A stretch of DNA of 64,000 nucleotides from Pedobacter sp. PAMC26386. Its GTDB lineage: Bacteria; Bacteroidota; Bacteroidia; Sphingobacteriales; Sphingobacteriaceae. Numbering within the stretch: position 1 is the first letter of the stretch; each line of letters opens with the position of its first letter. The stretch is from assembly GCA_014302835.1 (NCBI GenBank), contig CP060294.1, forward strand, positions 992,001 to 1,056,000, written 5' to 3'. Below the pieces are notes generated by a model, which made no database searches, had not been told where the DNA came from, and saw nothing but the letters and a program-made list of their open reading frames with translations. Of the stretch, positions 63,675 through 64,000 are shown piece by piece. The position numbers and the translations under genes were made by a program.

Positions 63675-64000
63675 CTATTCGCTTTCGAGTATAGTGATTT
63701 GCTGAATGATCTGTTCTTCTTTTACAGGATAGGGCTTGTGTTCTCTGATTGTTTGATAAACAGCTTCAAATAAGTGGAGATAAGATGATTTACCTGGCGG
63801 AAGAATTTCTTTAGTGATCTTGCCTTCTTCGTCGATAATACTCAGAATTCCTTCTTTCCCGGCTTGTTCAATGCCATAAAGCGGATCATTTGGACTCATG
63901 TTTTTCAGTAGCTGGGTTTCCTGTATATCTGAACGATGTTTGACATAGGACCCCTTGGTTCCATTGATAATAAATGCAGGTTGTTGTGCTACGACTAGCA
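63675..64000 (-). CDS. Gfo/Idh/MocA-family oxidoreductase, C-terminal part
   Basis: The minus-strand frame is open to the window edge, so the gene continues beyond 64000; an ATG at 63899 is internal. The visible 108 residues (PAFIINGTKGSYVKH, MSPNDPLYGIE, KEGILSIID, YLHLFEAVYQTIREHKPYPV) match the C-terminal GFO_IDH_MocA domain. The NAD(P)-binding half and catalytic Lys are outside. Likely a sugar or sugar-derivative dehydrogenase; substrate not readable. Confidence 0.85.
   Translation of the reverse strand, partial: LVVAQQPAFIINGTKGSYVKHRSDIQETQLLKNMSPNDPLYGIEQAGKEGILSIIDEEGKITKEILPPGKSSYLHLFEAVYQTIREHKPYPVKEEQIIQQITILESE

Overview
The window looks like chromosomal DNA of a Bacteroidota member, most likely Sphingobacteriaceae close to Pedobacter. 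The basis is gene content: carboxypeptidase-regulatory/TonB receptors, DUF5686, DUF4397, DUF4136 and SYLF proteins, a full sphingolipid locus, and a LytS/LytTR two-component pair. Promoter-like TAnnTTTG boxes are present, Shine-Dalgarno sequences are weak, and the DNA is AT-rich. I saw no rRNA, tRNA, CRISPR array, transposase or phage gene. The genus is inferred, not proven.

Layout. 0-3.7 kb: right end of a RiPP locus, with a LanB-type dehydratase cut by the window edge, a convergent LytTR regulator/kinase pair, an unannotated 54-residue candidate precursor peptide and a frameshifted second leader. 3.7-10 kb: SYLF protein, AraC regulator and a five-gene operon fitting non-phosphorylating L-fucose breakdown. 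10-19 kb: small CNGKC protein, TonB receptor, DUF4136 lipoprotein, VOC protein with a damaged 5' end, myo-inositol-phosphate synthase, TlpA-like redoxin, GNAT and a GH30 lipoprotein. 19-29 kb and 32.5-36 kb: two blocks of late cobalamin genes (cobQ, cobD, cbiB; cobalamin riboswitch, btuFCD and a TonB receptor; adenosyltransferase, cobU, cobT, cobS, cobC) split by a large GH31 enzyme. 36-46 kb: mixed accessory genes (MOSC, SGNH, DinB, DAACS symporter, GH125, DUF4397, ECF sigma factor with a membrane/beta-barrel partner) and a long G-rich palindrome. 46-56 kb: TetR regulator followed by an eight-gene sphingolipid/inositol-lipid cluster. 56-64 kb: xseAB, TPR protein, response regulator, a 59-residue histone-H1-like gene, aldo/keto reductase, a B12 riboswitch before metE, a thioesterase and the end of a Gfo/Idh/MocA oxidoreductase.

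How the parts work together. The most coherent system is inositol phosphorylceramide synthesis. Serine palmitoyltransferase and a CerR-like reductase would supply the ceramide side. A PgpA-like phosphatase, a CDP-alcohol phosphotransferase fused to DUF4833 and an Aur1-like PAP2 enzyme would make and transfer the inositol-phosphate head. A fatty acid hydroxylase would decorate the lipid, and Ino1 (33 kb away) would supply inositol phosphate. A 25-bp imperfect palindrome occurs upstream of both tetR and spt with identical geometry, so TetR may control both. In the B12 system, riboswitches link corrinoid uptake and the B12-independent methionine synthase MetE. The RiPP locus is the part most likely to hold an undescribed product, because its candidate precursor has a Ser/Thr-rich core with no cysteine.
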